Part shown: positions 63,346-64,000 of the stretch, one piece after another | Layout: the number at the start of each line of letters is the position of its first letter | How positions within the stretch are numbered: the first letter of the stretch is position 1 | Assembly (NCBI GenBank): GCA_900753405.1 | Contig: CAADYZ010000018.1 | Coordinates: 35,192-99,191, forward strand | DNA from: Campylobacteraceae bacterium | GTDB taxonomy: Bacteria > Campylobacterota > Campylobacteria > Campylobacterales > Campylobacteraceae | Length of the DNA: 64,000 nucleotides | Direction of reading: 5' to 3' | Program-made: the position numbers and the translations under genes | Notes under the pieces: model-generated | What the model was told of the DNA's origin: nothing | The model's input: only the letters and a program-made list of their open reading frames with translations | The model's database searches: none

Positions 63346-63826
63346 CTTCCAACCTGGGTTTTGCCAAAACCAAATTTGATTTTGGTAAATTAACAAATCA
63401 AGCAAAATAACATCCAGCCGCCACGCAAAAAAACTCACACAAACAGGTATAAAACCAAACCTTAAAGCACTTTAAGTAAATCGACAATCTTGCCGCCGCA
63501 TTTACGATTTTTGCAAAAACCAAATTTGATTTTGGCAAATTTATGAATTAAACAAAACCCAGCCTAGACGCCACGCAAAAATCCACCTAACAACTTTATG
63601 GCAAATCTTAAAGCAGGTTAAGAAAACGCCAAGAGCCACACAAACTGGCGCTCAAAATTACCCGACTTTCCAGCCACTAAAACTTAGCGATTTTGCAAAA
63701 ACTAAACTTAGACGCCACGCAAAAATTATGGAATACCTTAAAGTACTTTAAGTCAAGCAACAATCTCACCGCTAAACTTAGTGATTTTGCAAAAACCAAA
63801 TTTGATTTTGGCAAATAGGGCGGACG
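63346..63826. repeat. Gene-free DNA with degenerate tandem repeats
   Basis: Three and a partial fourth unit start near 63361, 63510, 63690 and 63783. Shared landmarks are TTTTGCAAAAACCAAATTTG, GACGCCACGCAAAAA (near 63418, 63568 and 63710) and the small palindrome CTTAAAGCACTTTAAG with variants (63461, 63607, 63738). Unit lengths differ (~150, ~180, ~95 bp). No gene is present; an 84-codon minus-strand frame across it is a shadow. The first repeat at 63361-63388 may end the rseP-yggS transcript. Confidence 0.6.
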
Positions 63827-64000
63827 GAGAGATAGAACACCAACCCCCTCCCTCCACCACCTCAACACATACCTCAACACCGCCTCCGCTAAGCTGTGCC
63901 TTAGGCACAGCTTAAAAAATGGCTTAGCCATTTTTTAGCGGAGGCGGTGTTGAGGTATGTGTTGAGGTGGTGGAGGGAGGGGGGTGGTGTTCTATCTCTC
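63827..64000. repeat. 174-nt near-perfect palindrome with a T-shaped apex
   Basis: Arms of 64 nt, 63827-63890 and 63937-64000, pair with a single mismatch. The 46-nt apex is exactly two perfect hairpins: 63891-63900 with 63904-63913 (AAGCTGTGCC / GGCACAGCTT) and 63914-63923 with 63927-63936 (AAAAAATGGC / GCCATTTTTT), each closing a TTA loop. Every base of the apex outside the two TTA loops is paired. The palindrome reaches the last base of the window and may continue. The arm sequence (CCTCCCTCCACCACCTC) is unlike the surrounding A/T-rich DNA. Confidence 0.93.

Noticed and set aside
63677..63931. An 84-codon minus-strand gene near the right edge
   Set aside because: It runs through the tandem repeats into the palindrome, without ribosome-binding site or motif.
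1..64000. Prophage, plasmid or integrative-element genes
   Set aside because: No integrase, transposase, capsid, tail, relaxase or toxin-antitoxin gene was recognised; nearly all genes are core functions.

Overview
The window is bacterial and reads as a Campylobacterota chromosome, most likely a Campylobacter of the moderate-G+C (oral-type) group. The evidence is the folP-holB-hobA cluster (HobA is a DnaA partner found in this phylum), MagIII-type DNA glycosylase, pyrH-rpoZ-rsh, TAAAAT/TATAAT promoters with little -35, and many genes that overlap by a few bases. Species is not determinable from the sequence alone. Nearly all of the DNA is core genome. The accessory parts are the left edge (autotransporters), three repeat-rich non-coding islands, two metal/siderophore uptake loci and the extreme right edge.

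Layout. 1-9651: the 3' end of one autotransporter and a complete 2710-residue autotransporter whose passenger contains pentapeptide-like N-S-N-V-T repeats. 9727-10797: obgE. 10798-12297: a 1.5 kb gene-free island with tandem repeats of about 470 bp. 12298-13470: glutamate/aspartate-type symporter. 13471-14071: third copy of the island repeat. 14072-17945 (minus): AAA ATPase, rnhB, TerC-like DUF475 protein, hisA, HIT protein. 18018-19085: Ppx/GppA. 19661-25054: Fur-box-preceded TonB-receptor-like barrel without a plug, a Tat-exported substrate-binding protein, permease, ATPase and an NnrS-like membrane protein. 25099-26136: Mrp/ApbC. 26275-33961: alpha-2-macroglobulin lipoprotein plus PBP1C. 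34116-34206: tRNA-Ser(GCU). 34349-43130 (minus): AsmA-like, isochorismatase-like, Nudix, MagIII, dnaX, folP, holB, hobA, tmk, coaD. 43256-54274 (plus): mgtE, rho, pyrH, rpoZ, rsh, purF, purM, purN, DASS transporter. 54345-54968 (minus): THEP1-like NTPase. 55061-59945: frameshifted TonB receptor followed by a FecB/FecC/FecE-type ABC importer. 60035-62659: divergent htrA and rseP. 62668-63345: YggS. 63346-64000: degenerate tandem repeats and a 174-nt near-perfect palindrome.

The strongest unexplained signal is a short palindromic repeat family centred on RAATTYG, full form close to TTGTCAAAACC-AAATTTGG-TTTTGACAA. It occurs dozens of times. It sits between most operons, often as a terminator-like hairpin. 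It also lies inside reading frames of conserved enzymes (DnaX, FolP, Tmk, PurF, PBP1C, THEP1, YggS), where it encodes recognisable peptides such as KPNLIL, KSNLIF, SNSVLT and SNSNLS. It even supplies the stop of rsh and part of the N-terminus of RNase HII. The second notable signal is the terminal palindrome: a 64-bp stem (one mismatch) whose apex folds into two perfect 10-bp hairpins with TTA loops, a T-shaped fold reminiscent of a parvoviral ITR.

Limits: no database search was possible. Family names rest on motifs and gene order. Start sites were moved inward from the longest frame wherever a clear ribosome-binding site decided the matter.
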